DNA of 64,000 nucleotides from assembly GCF_025996515.1 (NCBI RefSeq), contig NZ_BLRH01000021.1, positions 242,690 to 306,689 of the forward strand, written 5' to 3'. Source of the DNA: Rhizohabitans arisaemae (GTDB lineage Bacteria > Actinomycetota > Actinomycetes > Streptosporangiales > Streptosporangiaceae). Each line of letters begins with the position of its first letter. Position 1 is the stretch's first letter. Shown piece by piece: positions 32,731 through 41,930 of the stretch. A program made the translations under genes and the position numbers. The notes under the pieces were generated by a model. It searched no databases, was not told the origin of the DNA, and saw only the letters and a program-made list of their open reading frames with translations.

Positions 32731-34613
32731 TGACGGCGTCGATACGGGCGACCGCGGTCGCCGCGGCCCTCGCCCTCGCGGTCCTCACCGTCGCCCCGGC
32801 CGTGCAGGCGGCGCCCGGGGACGACCGCAGGCGGCTTAGCCCCGGCCCCACCCCGATCTACCACACCGGCAAATCTGGCAAACCCAGCAAGCCCGGCAAA
32901 TCCAAGTCCAAGGCCTGGGATATCAGCCGCATCCGCGCCAAGGCTCCGGCCGTGGCCCCCGAGGCGACCGCCCGGTCCGGCTCGTCCCGCGCCGCGACGG
33001 CGCCGGTGGCGAACGACGTCACCGGGGACGGCCGGGCCGACCTGGTCGCCCAGCTCTCCAGCCCCGACGCCGGAGCCCTGCGCGTCTACGCCGGCAACGG
33101 GTCCACCACGTCCAACCCGTGGGAATCGACCTTCACGACAACCCCGCCGCAGTGGGAGTTCGCCGACACCCTGCTCGTCGCCGACGTCACCGGCGACAAC
33201 CGCGCCGATGTGGTCGTGCGTGACCCGAGCGTGAGCAACGGCACGCTGTACATCTACCCCAACGACGGCTCCGGCTCGGCGAACCCGTGGCCAAGCCGGT
33301 TCAGCGCGGGCGCCGGGTGGAACATCGTCGACCGGATCCTCGTCGGCGACGTCACCGGGGACGGCAAACCCGACCTGCTGGCGCGCAACCCGAGTGAGGG
33401 CGACGGCACCCTCTACGTCTACCCGAACAACGGCTCGGTCACCTCGAACCCGTGGACCCAGTCGCCGATCTGGTCGGGCAACGGGTGGAACCTCGCCCAG
33501 ATGATGATGCTCGACGACGTCACCGGAGACGGCAAACCCGAGATCGTGGCCCGTGACCGCGTCGGGGCACTCCTGGTCTACCCGCACAACGGGTCGACCA
33601 CGTCCAACTTCTGGACCTCCATCGTGTACGGGAGCACCGGCGGCTGGAGCGGTACCGACCGGTTGACCATGGACGACGTCACCGGTGACGGGCGCCCGGA
33701 CGTGATCGCGCGGGACACCTCCGGCGCCCTGTGGATCCACCCTTGGCAGAGCGCCACGGCGGGCTCGATGTGGTCGCCGACGACCCGCTTCGCCGCGGGC
33801 ACCGGCTTCGCGTACGCGCTCGACGTCGTGACCGGCGACGTCAACGGCGACGGCAAGCCCGACCTTATCGCCCACGTCGCGCGCAGCGGCGACCTGTGGC
33901 TTCTGCCCAACACCAAGGCGGCCACCGGCAACCCCTGGCCAAACCGGGTCGGAGCCGGCACCGACTGGGGGTTCGCCTCCCAGGTCCTGCTCGCCGACAT
34001 CAACGGCGACCGGCTCCAGGACCTGCTCGCCGTCGACAAGCGCAGCGCCAACGGCACCTTGTGGATCTACCTCAACAACGGGTCCACGACCGGCCTGCGC
34101 TGGACGAACCGCTACTTCGGCGGAACCGGCTGGAACATCTTCAACCATCTGATGGCCGGGGACGTCACCGGGGACGGCCGCGCCGACCTGGTCGGACGGG
34201 ACGGCGGCGGCGACCTGTTCGCCTACCCGGGCAACGGCTCCAGCACGGCCTTTCCCTGGGATCCGCGCGCCTGGGTCGGCAGCAACTGGCAGACCGCCTC
34301 CCGGCTCACCCTCGGCGACGTGGACCGCGACGGCATCGCCGACCTGATCGACCTGGAGAACGACGGCTCGCTCTGGGTCTTCCCGACCGGCGCGTCCACC
34401 GACCCGATCCCGGTGCCCGGCGGCTGGGCGGGGACCAGATCGATCGGCCTGGGGTACGTCACCGGGGCCGCGGGCCCCGACCTGGTCGTCGGCAACGCCT
34501 CCGGCGCGGTGTCGATCTACCCCCACACCGGCTCCACCTCGGGCAATCCGTGGTCGGGAACGGCCAGGCCCGGCGGCACCGGCTTCCAGAACGCGGTCTC
34601 CCTGGTGCTCTGA
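32730..34613 (+). CDS. Secreted FG-GAP / VCBS repeat protein
   Basis: The 627-residue protein has a Sec signal peptide (TAVAAALALAVLTVAPAVQA), a basic Lys/Ser-rich linker (residues 45-65), and then about ten repeats with the calcium-binding core DVTGDGRADLVA (variants DVTGDGKPDLLA, DINGDRLQDLLA). Such repeats fold into an integrin-like beta-propeller and bind calcium and often carbohydrate or protein. The ATG shares a base with the stop of the previous gene, so it is co-translated with the Tat enzyme. It may help that enzyme hold a polymer, which is inference. A hairpin follows at 34677. Confidence 0.9.
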   Translation: MTASIRATAVAAALALAVLTVAPAVQAAPGDDRRRLSPGPTPIYHTGKSGKPSKPGKSKSKAWDISRIRAKAPAVAPEATARSGSSRAATAPVANDVTGDGRADLVAQLSSPDAGALRVYAGNGSTTSNPWESTFTTTPPQWEFADTLLVADVTGDNRADVVVRDPSVSNGTLYIYPNDGSGSANPWPSRFSAGAGWNIVDRILVGDVTGDGKPDLLARNPSEGDGTLYVYPNNGSVTSNPWTQSPIWSGNGWNLAQMMMLDDVTGDGKPEIVARDRVGALLVYPHNGSTTSNFWTSIVYGSTGGWSGTDRLTMDDVTGDGRPDVIARDTSGALWIHPWQSATAGSMWSPTTRFAAGTGFAYALDVVTGDVNGDGKPDLIAHVARSGDLWLLPNTKAATGNPWPNRVGAGTDWGFASQVLLADINGDRLQDLLAVDKRSANGTLWIYLNNGSTTGLRWTNRYFGGTGWNIFNHLMAGDVTGDGRADLVGRDGGGDLFAYPGNGSSTAFPWDPRAWVGSNWQTASRLTLGDVDRDGIADLIDLENDGSLWVFPTGASTDPIPVPGGWAGTRSIGLGYVTGAAGPDLVVGNASGAVSIYPHTGSTSGNPWSGTARPGGTGFQNAVSLVL

Positions 34614-34676
34614 CCCCATGTTGTGGCGTCCGCGCGGGAACGTCCCGGCTGCGCGGACGCCGTACCCCTGCCGAAC

Positions 34677-34702
34677 GGGAACCCGGATCGGCGCGGGTTC
34701 CC
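34677..34702 (+). terminator. Hairpin after the FG-GAP gene
   Basis: GGGAACCCG at 34677-34685 pairs with CGGGTTCCC at 34694-34702 across a short loop. No U-run follows, as is common in actinomycetes. It lies 64 bases after the stop and probably ends the two-gene transcript. Confidence 0.55.
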
Positions 34703-34768
34703 GCCGTATCGCGGGCCGGCCGTGCATACCGGCCCCGGACATTCCACCTCATCAATAAGGATTCGGAA

Positions 34769-35173
34769 ATGACGCGACCCACCAAGGTTGGCATCAGCAC
34801 CGACCAGGCCCCGCCGCCGCGCGGTGCGTACTCCCAGGCCGTCGTGGTCGGAGACCTGGTCTACACGGCGGGTTTCGGGCCGGTCGACCCGGTGACCCGG
34901 CAGATCGTCGGCGACGACGTCGCCGAGCAGACCCGCCGGACGCTGCGCAACGTCGCCGCCGCGCTGAAGACCGCCGGAGCCGATCTACAGGATGTGGTGA
35001 AGGTGACCGCGCATCTGGCCGACATCGACAACGACTGGGATGGCTTCGACACCGCCTACCGCGAGTTCTTCGACGAACCCCGTCCCGCCCGCACCACCGC
35101 CGGATCCAATCTGGGCGGCATCCTCGTGGAGATCGATGTGGTGGCCGTCAGAGGCTGCGGCCTCCGTCCCTAG
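34769..35173 (+). CDS. RidA / YjgF family protein
   Basis: The 134-residue protein has the Rid-family pattern: PPRGAYSQAVVVGDLVYTAG at the N-terminus, GADLQDVVKVTAHLADID in the middle and ARTTAGSNLGGILVEIDVVA at the end. The usual catalytic Arg of RidA (in the motif PxRx(T/S)) is present in PARTT. Family members hydrolyse reactive enamine/imine intermediates. Here it may clear 2-keto or imine by-products of the neighbouring catabolic enzymes. The ATG at 34769 follows a weak AAGGA site. It is separate from both neighbours. Confidence 0.9.
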   Translation: MTRPTKVGISTDQAPPPRGAYSQAVVVGDLVYTAGFGPVDPVTRQIVGDDVAEQTRRTLRNVAAALKTAGADLQDVVKVTAHLADIDNDWDGFDTAYREFFDEPRPARTTAGSNLGGILVEIDVVAVRGCGLRP

Positions 35174-35420
35174 CCGTTCGGCGGCGGCTGATGATCCGCT
35201 TCCGCAGCGGGGCGAGGTCCCACAGTACGGGCGACAGTGATCAAGCAGTTAGACTCGGGCGCGCGCCGCCGGTGGGGAGGTCGACGATGACGTCGATCTC
35301 GGCCGGGATCCCCGCTTCCTGCCCGGCGGCCAGGAGCATGTCGCAGGAGGACGCGTGTATGACTCCGCTTGTGCACCCGTATGAGTCGAGTTTTACGCCA
35401 CCGATCGAAAAGATGATGCC
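35174..35420. promoter_or_regulatory. Upstream region of aldolase copy 2 with degenerate operator
   Basis: These 247 bases hold no gene. CCGATCGAAAAGATG at 35401-35415 parallels ATATCGAAAAGATGG at the same place before aldolase copy 1 (13352). The palindrome partner is weaker here. The similarity of the leaders shows the duplicated unit included its promoter; whether the site still binds the regulator is open. Confidence 0.45.
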
Positions 35421-36062
35421 GTGAGCGTTCAACAGCAGGGCCCGCTGACCGGTGTGGTGGCCATCGTCCGCCTTCGTGAGACCGAACCCGACGACGCCGT
35501 GGTGGCCGCACTGAGTACCGGCGGGGTACGGCTTGCGGAGATCACTCTGACCAGTCCGGGGGCACTCGCGGCGATCCGGCGGTGGAGTGCCCGGGAGGAT
35601 GTGGCGGCCGGGGCCGGGACGGTTCGCACCGTCGCCGACGCCCGGGCGGCGATCGAGGCCGGAGCCCGGTTCCTGGTCACCCCGGTCACCGTGCCGGACG
35701 TTCTCGCCCTGGCCCGGGACGCCGGGGTGCCGGTCGCGTGCGGCGCGCTCACCCCCACCGAGATCGAGACGGCCTGGCGGCACGGCGCGGCCGTGGTCAA
35801 GGTGTTCCCCGTCTCCGCCGTAGGCGGCGCCGCGTATCTACGGGCCGTCCGTGAACCGCTTGACGACGTTCCGCTGCTGCCCACCGGCGGGGTGCGATGG
35901 GAGGACGTCGCGGGCTACGCGCGCATCGGCTGCGCCGGGGTCGGGGTCGGCGCCTCGCTCGTGTCGGAGGACCTGGTGGCGGCCGGCCGCTGGGAGACGA
36001 TCACCGAGCGGGCGAAGGCGTTCACCGCGGCCTGGCGGGACGGGCGGGGGCTCGATGCCTGA
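35421..36062 (+). CDS. eda: KDPG/KHG aldolase (copy 2)
   Basis: The 213-residue class I aldolase has Arg17 (VAIVRLRE), Glu40 (RLAEITL), TPVTVPDV and Schiff-base Lys127 (AVVKVFPVS). It starts with GTG 35421 and has a complete N-terminus, unlike copy 1. Similarity to copy 1 is very high at both DNA and protein level. The stop lies inside the start of the kinase gene (8-base overlap), as in copy 1. It probably cleaves the phosphorylated 2-keto-3-deoxy acid to pyruvate and a three-carbon phosphate. Confidence 0.92.
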   Translation: MSVQQQGPLTGVVAIVRLRETEPDDAVVAALSTGGVRLAEITLTSPGALAAIRRWSAREDVAAGAGTVRTVADARAAIEAGARFLVTPVTVPDVLALARDAGVPVACGALTPTEIETAWRHGAAVVKVFPVSAVGGAAYLRAVREPLDDVPLLPTGGVRWEDVAGYARIGCAGVGVGASLVSEDLVAAGRWETITERAKAFTAAWRDGRGLDA

Positions 36063-37002
36063 CGTCTGGACCCTCGGCGAGGCGCTGGCCGCCCTCCGGG
36101 CGGACGGTCAGGTCCGGCTCGGCGGGACCGCCCGGGTGAGCGTGGCCGGGGCCGAGGCCAACGTCGCGATCGGCCTGGCCCGGCTCGGGCACGACGTCGC
36201 CTACACCGGTGCCGTCGGCCCCGACCAGCTGGGCGAACTCGTGCGGCGCACCCTCCAGGCCGAAGGCGTCGGCATCGGCACCGTCAGGATCGATCGGGCG
36301 CCGACCGGCATCATCGTGTTCGAGCAGCGCCTGGCGGGGGTCGTCCGGGTCGACTACCACCGGCTCGGCTCCGCCGGGAGCCGGCTCGGTGTCGCCGAGG
36401 TGGAGAACGCCTTCGCCGCCTTCCCGTCCCAGCCGCGGATCCTGCACGTCACCGGGGTGACCCTCGCCCTCGGCGCGGGCCCGGCGCAGGCGGTGCGCGC
36501 CGCGATCGGGCTGGCCCGGACCGCGGGAACCCTGGTCTGCCTGGACGTCAACCACCGCAGCCGCCTCTGGGACGAGGACCTGGCCCGCCGCACCCTCACC
36601 GAGGTGGCCGCCGAGGCCGACCTGGTGGTCGCCTCCGAGGACGAGCTGCCCCTCGCCGCGCCGGGGACGGATGAGCCCGGCCGGGTACGGTCGCTGCTCG
36701 ACGGGCGTGCCGGGCAGGTCGTGGTCAAACGCGGGTCCGCCGGTGCGACCGTCTACACCGAGGGGGAGCGGATCGATCTGCCCGCCAAGCCGGTCGTCGC
36801 GGTCGATTCGATCGGCGCGGGTGACGCCTTCGTCGCCGGTTACCTGTCCGGGCAGCTGGACGGGCTGCCGCCCCGCGACCGGCTGGACCGCGCGGTCACC
36901 TGCGGGGCCTTCGTCGTCGCGGTCTCCGGCGACTGGGAGGGCCTTCCCACCCGGGCCGAGCTGCCCCTTCTGGGACTCCCCGACGGGACGGCGGTCCGAT
37001 GA
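36055..37002 (+). CDS. PfkB-family sugar kinase, probable 2-keto-3-deoxygluconate kinase (copy 2)
   Basis: The 315-residue ribokinase-fold enzyme has GGTARVSVAGAEANVAIG at the N-terminus and DSIGAGDAFVAGY with catalytic Asp near 257. It is near identical in length and layout to copy 1, with clusters of synonymous and a few amino-acid changes (for example VENAFAAFPSQP in place of VEKAFAGSTCPP). Overlap with the aldolase gene is kept. The duplicate pair may serve the substrate released by the exported enzyme at 30265. Confidence 0.9.
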   Translation: MPDVWTLGEALAALRADGQVRLGGTARVSVAGAEANVAIGLARLGHDVAYTGAVGPDQLGELVRRTLQAEGVGIGTVRIDRAPTGIIVFEQRLAGVVRVDYHRLGSAGSRLGVAEVENAFAAFPSQPRILHVTGVTLALGAGPAQAVRAAIGLARTAGTLVCLDVNHRSRLWDEDLARRTLTEVAAEADLVVASEDELPLAAPGTDEPGRVRSLLDGRAGQVVVKRGSAGATVYTEGERIDLPAKPVVAVDSIGAGDAFVAGYLSGQLDGLPPRDRLDRAVTCGAFVVAVSGDWEGLPTRAELPLLGLPDGTAVR

Positions 37003-37164
37003 ACCTGCTGTCCAAGACGGACATCTCGGTCGGCGGCGTTCCAGACAGGTGATGCGGGTGCCTTCCGCTATCAAAACAGTCCGACGAGTGTTCGGCACAC
37101 GTCGGATGCGTGGCCCTGCGAACCACGGCAACTGCCTGAGCGACGCCTTACGGTCTGGCGATGC

Positions 37165-38682
37165 TCATCCGCCGAGGCCGAGGGCCTGGGTGTCGCCGTA
37201 GAGCGCGGCCAGGTCCACCAAAAGCACGTCGGACCGCCGGGCGGCGGCGGTCAGGAGGTCCGGGTAGAAGCCGTTCATCGAGAAGAGCGCGAGGACCGCC
37301 CGGTCCGTCCGATGTCCTTGGCCCGCCAGCACCGTGCGCAGGTGTTCCAGGCGGGCGAGGTCGGCGCCGCCGCGGCGGTCCAACGTGGCTTTGGCCTCGC
37401 CGATGACGGCGATCTCGGCCCGGGGATGCTGCGGGTTCTGGCCGAGGGCGAGCGCCAATACGTCGATCTCATGTTTGGCGCGGGCGTTCTGATCGGTGAA
37501 CTCGCAGGTGCCGACGGTGCCGGGGAGTCCGTCCGGAAGTATCTCGTGGGCGAATCTGCGGGTCCAGTCACGGGAGAGCGACTCGAAGTGCGGGCCCAGA
37601 ATCTTGGAGTTGAACGTGGGGGTCGCGCTCTTCCACGCCTCGGCGGAGAAGCCCTGGTCGATGACCGACGCCTGGGGCATCGTGACAAGCTGGTTGAAAC
37701 GGATCACCGGGTCGGTGAGGGTGATGTGCGGGCTGCGGGTTCTGAGCAGATCCTGCTCCCGCGTTACGTATCCGGTCTTCTCCAGCACCTCAAGGGGATA
37801 GGTGACCGCGCCGCGTTCCCTGCCGAGTGCGGCGCCGATCTTGCTGGGGGTGCCCGCCCCCTGGGCGATGGCCGAAAGCATGTCGTAGTAGAGCGTGTGC
37901 TGGGTGATGCGCGGGTCCTCACGGAGGAGGAACTCCGTCTCGGACCTGGAGAACACCGCACGGCCTGGGTTGAGGACGGTCTGGGTCACCCACGCGTCGA
38001 AATCGGCCGCCCGGGTGACGGCCGGGCGGCCCGCCAGCGGAAGGTAGCCGGGCGCGCCGCCCAGGACGGCGTGGACCCGCAGTGCGGCCTCCGGGGACTC
38101 GATTCCCCAATGTGCGCGCATCGTCCGAAAGTCGAACGCTTGCAGCCTCAAGTCGATCACGGCTCTACCGCGGAGCGGCTTGGTGCCGGAGAGCAGTTCA
38201 TGCATGATGCTCATCGCCGAACCACACAGGATGAGACGGATCGGCGGATGCTCACTCAGCTGGGTTTCGTCGTACAAGGCCTGCAAGATGCCGGGCACCT
38301 CGGGTGAGTGCTGCATCAAGTAGGGAAGCTCGTCGATGATCAGCAGAGGACGCCTGAGGGCGTCCCTTGTGGTGACGACCTGCAGGGCGTTGCGCAGCAG
38401 AGCCCACCAATCCTCGAAGCGCACGCTTTCCGGCTGAAGCCCGGCATAGGCTGCGATCTCCGCGGAGAGCCTGCGCAGCGCCGGGCCGCGGCCTTCCTCA
38501 CGCACCGCGGTGAGATAGAGCCCGCCCGCCGCCTCCGCAAGGGCGTGCAGGAGGAAGGACTTGCCGTGGCGGCGGCGCCCGGAGACGACGCCGATGCGCA
38601 TGGCGGGCGCCGGATCGGCGAGAAAGTCGCAGAGCAGTGCCCACTCGCGGTCCCTGGCCAGAAGTCGGGCCGGTTTGTCCAT
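37165..38682 (-). CDS. AAA ATPase with C-terminal nuclease-like domain
   Basis: The 505-residue protein is of the archaeal-ATPase/DUF234 type. Walker A is GRRRHGKS (35-42) and Walker B LLIIDELPYL (113-122). A winged-helix segment (GAALGRERGAVTYPLEVLEKT) follows, and the C-terminus has KHEIDVLAL then AVIGEAKAT, a D-ExK arrangement like PD-(D/E)XK nucleases. These ATPases are common in archaea and actinobacteria and of uncertain role; many may act on DNA or in defence. It stands alone. A second copy once existed, since part of its 3' end lies at 2757-2883. Confidence 0.85.
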   Translation of the reverse strand: MDKPARLLARDREWALLCDFLADPAPAMRIGVVSGRRRHGKSFLLHALAEAAGGLYLTAVREEGRGPALRRLSAEIAAYAGLQPESVRFEDWWALLRNALQVVTTRDALRRPLLIIDELPYLMQHSPEVPGILQALYDETQLSEHPPIRLILCGSAMSIMHELLSGTKPLRGRAVIDLRLQAFDFRTMRAHWGIESPEAALRVHAVLGGAPGYLPLAGRPAVTRAADFDAWVTQTVLNPGRAVFSRSETEFLLREDPRITQHTLYYDMLSAIAQGAGTPSKIGAALGRERGAVTYPLEVLEKTGYVTREQDLLRTRSPHITLTDPVIRFNQLVTMPQASVIDQGFSAEAWKSATPTFNSKILGPHFESLSRDWTRRFAHEILPDGLPGTVGTCEFTDQNARAKHEIDVLALALGQNPQHPRAEIAVIGEAKATLDRRGGADLARLEHLRTVLAGQGHRTDRAVLALFSMNGFYPDLLTAAARRSDVLLVDLAALYGDTQALGLGG

Positions 38683-39175
38683 CCAGAGTCACCTCCATTC
38701 GGAGTAAGTCGAGTTAACAAATTCTGTATAAGTTTATTTATACCTGAACACCTTCCTGGAAACGAGCACGATGACGCCGGGACATGCGGAATCACCTTGG
38801 CCGGCTTCGGACCTCGCGCCGCGATCCGGCCGTGAAGTGCGCCCGTACCGGGGAGCACTCGTGAGTTCCTCCGACCGGTTCGACGAGCCTCCGGTCGGCC
38901 TGCTCATGGGTCGCCGCGTGGCTGTACGGGCTGCTCCGGGTCCGATTGTTCGCCTGGGCGGGCCGGGTCGGCCAGGGTGGTCTCGGCTCCCGGCTGCGCC
39001 CGCGGGCCGTACCGGCCCTGGATGGTCTGAACCGTGATGGGAGTAGTCCCCGCTTCGGGGGCCTGAACGATGAAGCGGGACGGCTGCTTTGCGGGGACTG
39101 CGATTTCTTTCGATTCCCTGAATCGACGGTTCGCCGCCCCCGACAATCAGCGCAAGATCTATATAGTGACCGATT
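38683..39175. other. Intergenic region between ATPase and kinase genes
   Basis: These 493 bases contain the divergent promoters. TATAGT at 39162-39167, nine bases before GTG 39176, is a good -10 box for the kinase. A minus-strand open frame at 38904-39146 (80 codons, FIVQAPEAGTTPITVQTIQGR) might be a small protein but lacks a good ribosome binding site; I do not call it. Confidence 0.4.
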
Positions 39176-40771
39176 GTGCGTATGTCGCCGTTTGAGCCAT
39201 TGCGTGAGTTCGACCCGCAGGTTGTCGGGGGCTATCGGCTGCGGGCTCGGCTGGGTGCGGGTGGGATGGGGCAGGTGTTCCTGTCCTTCACGCCGGGCGG
39301 GCGGGCCGTCGCGGTCAAGGTGCTGCGGCAGGAGTTCGCCGACGACCCCGAGTTCCGGGCCAGGTTCGCCCAGGAGGTGCGGTCGGCTCAGCAGGTGAAC
39401 GGGGTGCACATCGCCCAATTGCTGGACGCCGGGACCGGGGACGACCAGCCGTGGATGGCCACCGCCTATGTCCCGGGGCCGTCGCTGGGTGAGGCGGTGC
39501 GGCTGGCCGGCCCGCTGCCCGTCCCTCAGGTGCAGGCGCTCACCGTTGTGATCGCCCGGGCTCTGCAGGCGATCCACGAGGCGGGGATCATCCACCGGGA
39601 TCTCAAGCCGGGCAACGTGGTGCTCTGCTCCGACGTGGCTCGGGTGATCGACTTCGGGGTGGCCCGCGCCGCCGACGCCACGGCGCTCACGGTGAGCGGG
39701 ATGCGCGTCGGCACCCCGCAGTACACCGCCCCCGAGCAGATCCAGGGCCGTTCCGCCACCCCCGCGGCCGACGTGTTCGCCCTCGGCGCTGTGGCCTACT
39801 ACGCGGCGACCGGGAAGCACGCCTTCGGGGAGGGCCCGGAGTTCTCCGTCGTCCACCGGGTCGTTTACGAGGAGCCGTCGCTGGAGGGCTGCCCGCCCTC
39901 GCTCCTTGCGCTCGTCCGGTCCTGCCTGAGCAAGGATCCCGAGGCGCGGCCCGCCCTGCAGGACGTGATCGACGTCGGCGGGTCCGCGGAGAACAGCGGA
40001 TTTCCCCCTCCGGTTGTCAGGCTCATCGAGGAACGGCAGGAGGCCGTCGACTCCCTGTCCGCCACGACGGCACCGTCCGAGCGGGCTCCGGCGGCACAAA
40101 CCGGGGCGCGTCCGGAACCTCGGCGGGAGCCCGGGAACTCCGGCCCAGCACGCCGCGCCGGATGGCTTCCGGTGGTGGTGACCGCCGTCGTGGTATCCCT
40201 GATCACGGCGTTGACCGTCACTCAGCTCGGCGGAGGCGACCCCGAGAGGGACCCGCAGGCGGTACAGACCGGGCAAACGGTGTCGACCACCTCCGCCCCG
40301 ACCACGGCACCGCCGCCTTCGACGACACCGCCGGTGAACGGAGAGCCATCCGTTCCGCCCACCCCCACGCCGTCCCCGTCGCCGGGTGACGTGACGCAAT
40401 GGACGGGGCGGGTGAAATTCGACTTCGACGGCATCGACCTCGATTCGGTCCCGCCGAGCCGGCAAGAGGAATCGTTCGGAGCCTTCGACATCGAGGTCGC
40501 CCTGGCCTGTGGCGGCAGTTGCGCGCTGTCCGATGAAACCGGGAGGCAAGGTCTCGCGCGCTGGCCGACCTTGGAACCTCCGACGCGGGCCAAGTGTGCC
40601 GAACTCGTCTCGACCCAAGGAGACAGCCAGCTCGGGGGGATCAAGCGGGGCGATCTCCTCTGCCTGCGGACGTCCATGAACCGGATCGCGCTGGTCGCGA
40701 TCAACTCCTTCGTCGACGAAAACGTCGACGCCACGGTCATAGTCTGGGCGGCTACCGACGAGAGCGGGTGA
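39176..40771 (+). CDS. Membrane serine/threonine protein kinase
   Basis: The 531-residue PknB-like kinase has a Gly loop (LGAGGMGQVF), Lys48, HRDLKPGNVVL and DFGVARA. The activation segment leads into GTPQYTAPEQIQG. A Pro/Ala-rich linker is followed by one membrane helix (about 327-347, WLPVVVTAVVVSLITALTV) and a 180-residue outer domain with two Cys pairs that could sense a ligand. The GTG at 39176 is close to a TATAGT box; ATG 39182 is the alternative. The gene converges with, and overlaps by 20 bases, the second kinase gene, so the two transcripts could interfere. Confidence 0.92.
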   Translation: MRMSPFEPLREFDPQVVGGYRLRARLGAGGMGQVFLSFTPGGRAVAVKVLRQEFADDPEFRARFAQEVRSAQQVNGVHIAQLLDAGTGDDQPWMATAYVPGPSLGEAVRLAGPLPVPQVQALTVVIARALQAIHEAGIIHRDLKPGNVVLCSDVARVIDFGVARAADATALTVSGMRVGTPQYTAPEQIQGRSATPAADVFALGAVAYYAATGKHAFGEGPEFSVVHRVVYEEPSLEGCPPSLLALVRSCLSKDPEARPALQDVIDVGGSAENSGFPPPVVRLIEERQEAVDSLSATTAPSERAPAAQTGARPEPRREPGNSGPARRAGWLPVVVTAVVVSLITALTVTQLGGGDPERDPQAVQTGQTVSTTSAPTTAPPPSTTPPVNGEPSVPPTPTPSPSPGDVTQWTGRVKFDFDGIDLDSVPPSRQEESFGAFDIEVALACGGSCALSDETGRQGLARWPTLEPPTRAKCAELVSTQGDSQLGGIKRGDLLCLRTSMNRIALVAINSFVDENVDATVIVWAATDESG

Positions 40772-41930
40772 CCTCGCCGAACCGTTCGATCGCCTGGGTC
40801 AGGGGATGCGTCGGTCCCAAAGTCTGACGGGCCTGCTCGACGAGCCGGACCCAGCGGATGGCCGCCTCCGCCTCACGGCCCAGGGCATGTCCGGCGCGTA
40901 CCCGGCCGAACTCCGCGGTGAGGTACTCCGGTGTCCGCTCGGCTTGCCGCTCGCGCGCGGCGCCGAAGGCCGCATACGCCTCCGCGGTACGGCCGGAGGT
41001 CAGCAACCGTTCCGCGGCGTCGATCCCGCTTGCCGGCGGTGGCGGCGGCGGGGCGACGGTCGGCGGACCGGGGATCTCAGGACGCTCCCGATCGCCCGGC
41101 TGGACGATCTCCCCCAGTTCCCGCAACACCTCGGCGGCGGTCGGACGCTCGTCCACGGATTTGGCGAGCATGGCGTGGACCAGCGCCGAAAGCCGCCGCG
41201 GGACCTCCGGCCGGAAGGTCTCCACCGGCTCGGGCGGTCTGCCGAGGATGCGCACCAGGTAGTCCGCCCCGTCCTGGAACGGCGGTCCGCCGGTGAGCAG
41301 GGCGTACAGCACCGCCCCGAAGGAGTAGACGTCCGAGGGCGGGCCGGCCTCCTCGCCTTGGAACTGTTCGGGTGACATGTACACCGGTGTGCCGATGACC
41401 GCGCCGACCCTGGTGTACCGCTCCAGGTTCGAGCCTGGCGCGATCGCGATCCCGAAGTCGCAGATCTTCACCGTCCCGTCCTGGTTGAGGAGGAGGTTGG
41501 ACGGTTTGAGGTCGCGGTGCACGATCGGGATCGGCAGGCCGTGCAGAAAGGTCAGCCCGGCGGCCACCTGAGCGCCGTAGGTGATGACCTCGGCGACCCC
41601 GAGGAAACCGTGCTGGGAGAGCAGGTCGCCCAGGTCGGGTCCGCGGAGGAACTCCATGACCACGAAGAGGGTGCCCCCGTGGTCGCCGCGGTCGTACACG
41701 GTCACGATGTTCGGGTGCTGCGTCATGGCGAGCACCCGGATCTCGCGGTTGAGGCGGGCCGTCGCGGCGCCGTCCATCGCGGCGATGTCCGGGGGCACCA
41801 GTTTGACGGCGACGTCGCGTTCGAGGATGTGATCCCGGCCGCGGAACACCATTCCCATCCCGCCTTGGCCGATCAGCTCGTCGAGGCGGAACCGGCCTGC
41901 CAGCACCACGCCGACGTCAATCCCGGCCAT
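40752..41930 (-). CDS. Cytosolic serine/threonine protein kinase
   Basis: The 392-residue kinase has GQGGMGMVF, Lys43, HRDLKPSN with Asp140, DFG at 158-160 and the APE-like SPEQ. After residue 280 comes a Pro-rich linker and a helical C-terminal region (AAERLLTSGRTAEAYAAF, then RVRAGHALGREAEAAIRWVRLV) that looks like two TPR-type repeats. There is no membrane helix. It starts 14 bases before the end of the FHA gene, so it is translated with it. The FHA protein is thus the obvious partner or substrate. Confidence 0.92.
   Translation of the reverse strand: MAGIDVGVVLAGRFRLDELIGQGGMGMVFRGRDHILERDVAVKLVPPDIAAMDGAATARLNREIRVLAMTQHPNIVTVYDRGDHGGTLFVVMEFLRGPDLGDLLSQHGFLGVAEVITYGAQVAAGLTFLHGLPIPIVHRDLKPSNLLLNQDGTVKICDFGIAIAPGSNLERYTRVGAVIGTPVYMSPEQFQGEEAGPPSDVYSFGAVLYALLTGGPPFQDGADYLVRILGRPPEPVETFRPEVPRRLSALVHAMLAKSVDERPTAAEVLRELGEIVQPGDRERPEIPGPPTVAPPPPPPASGIDAAERLLTSGRTAEAYAAFGAARERQAERTPEYLTAEFGRVRAGHALGREAEAAIRWVRLVEQARQTLGPTHPLTQAIERFGEVTRSRR

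Noticed and set aside
38904-39146. 80-codon minus-strand frame
   Set aside because: No ribosome binding site, no family signal and no support beyond being open.
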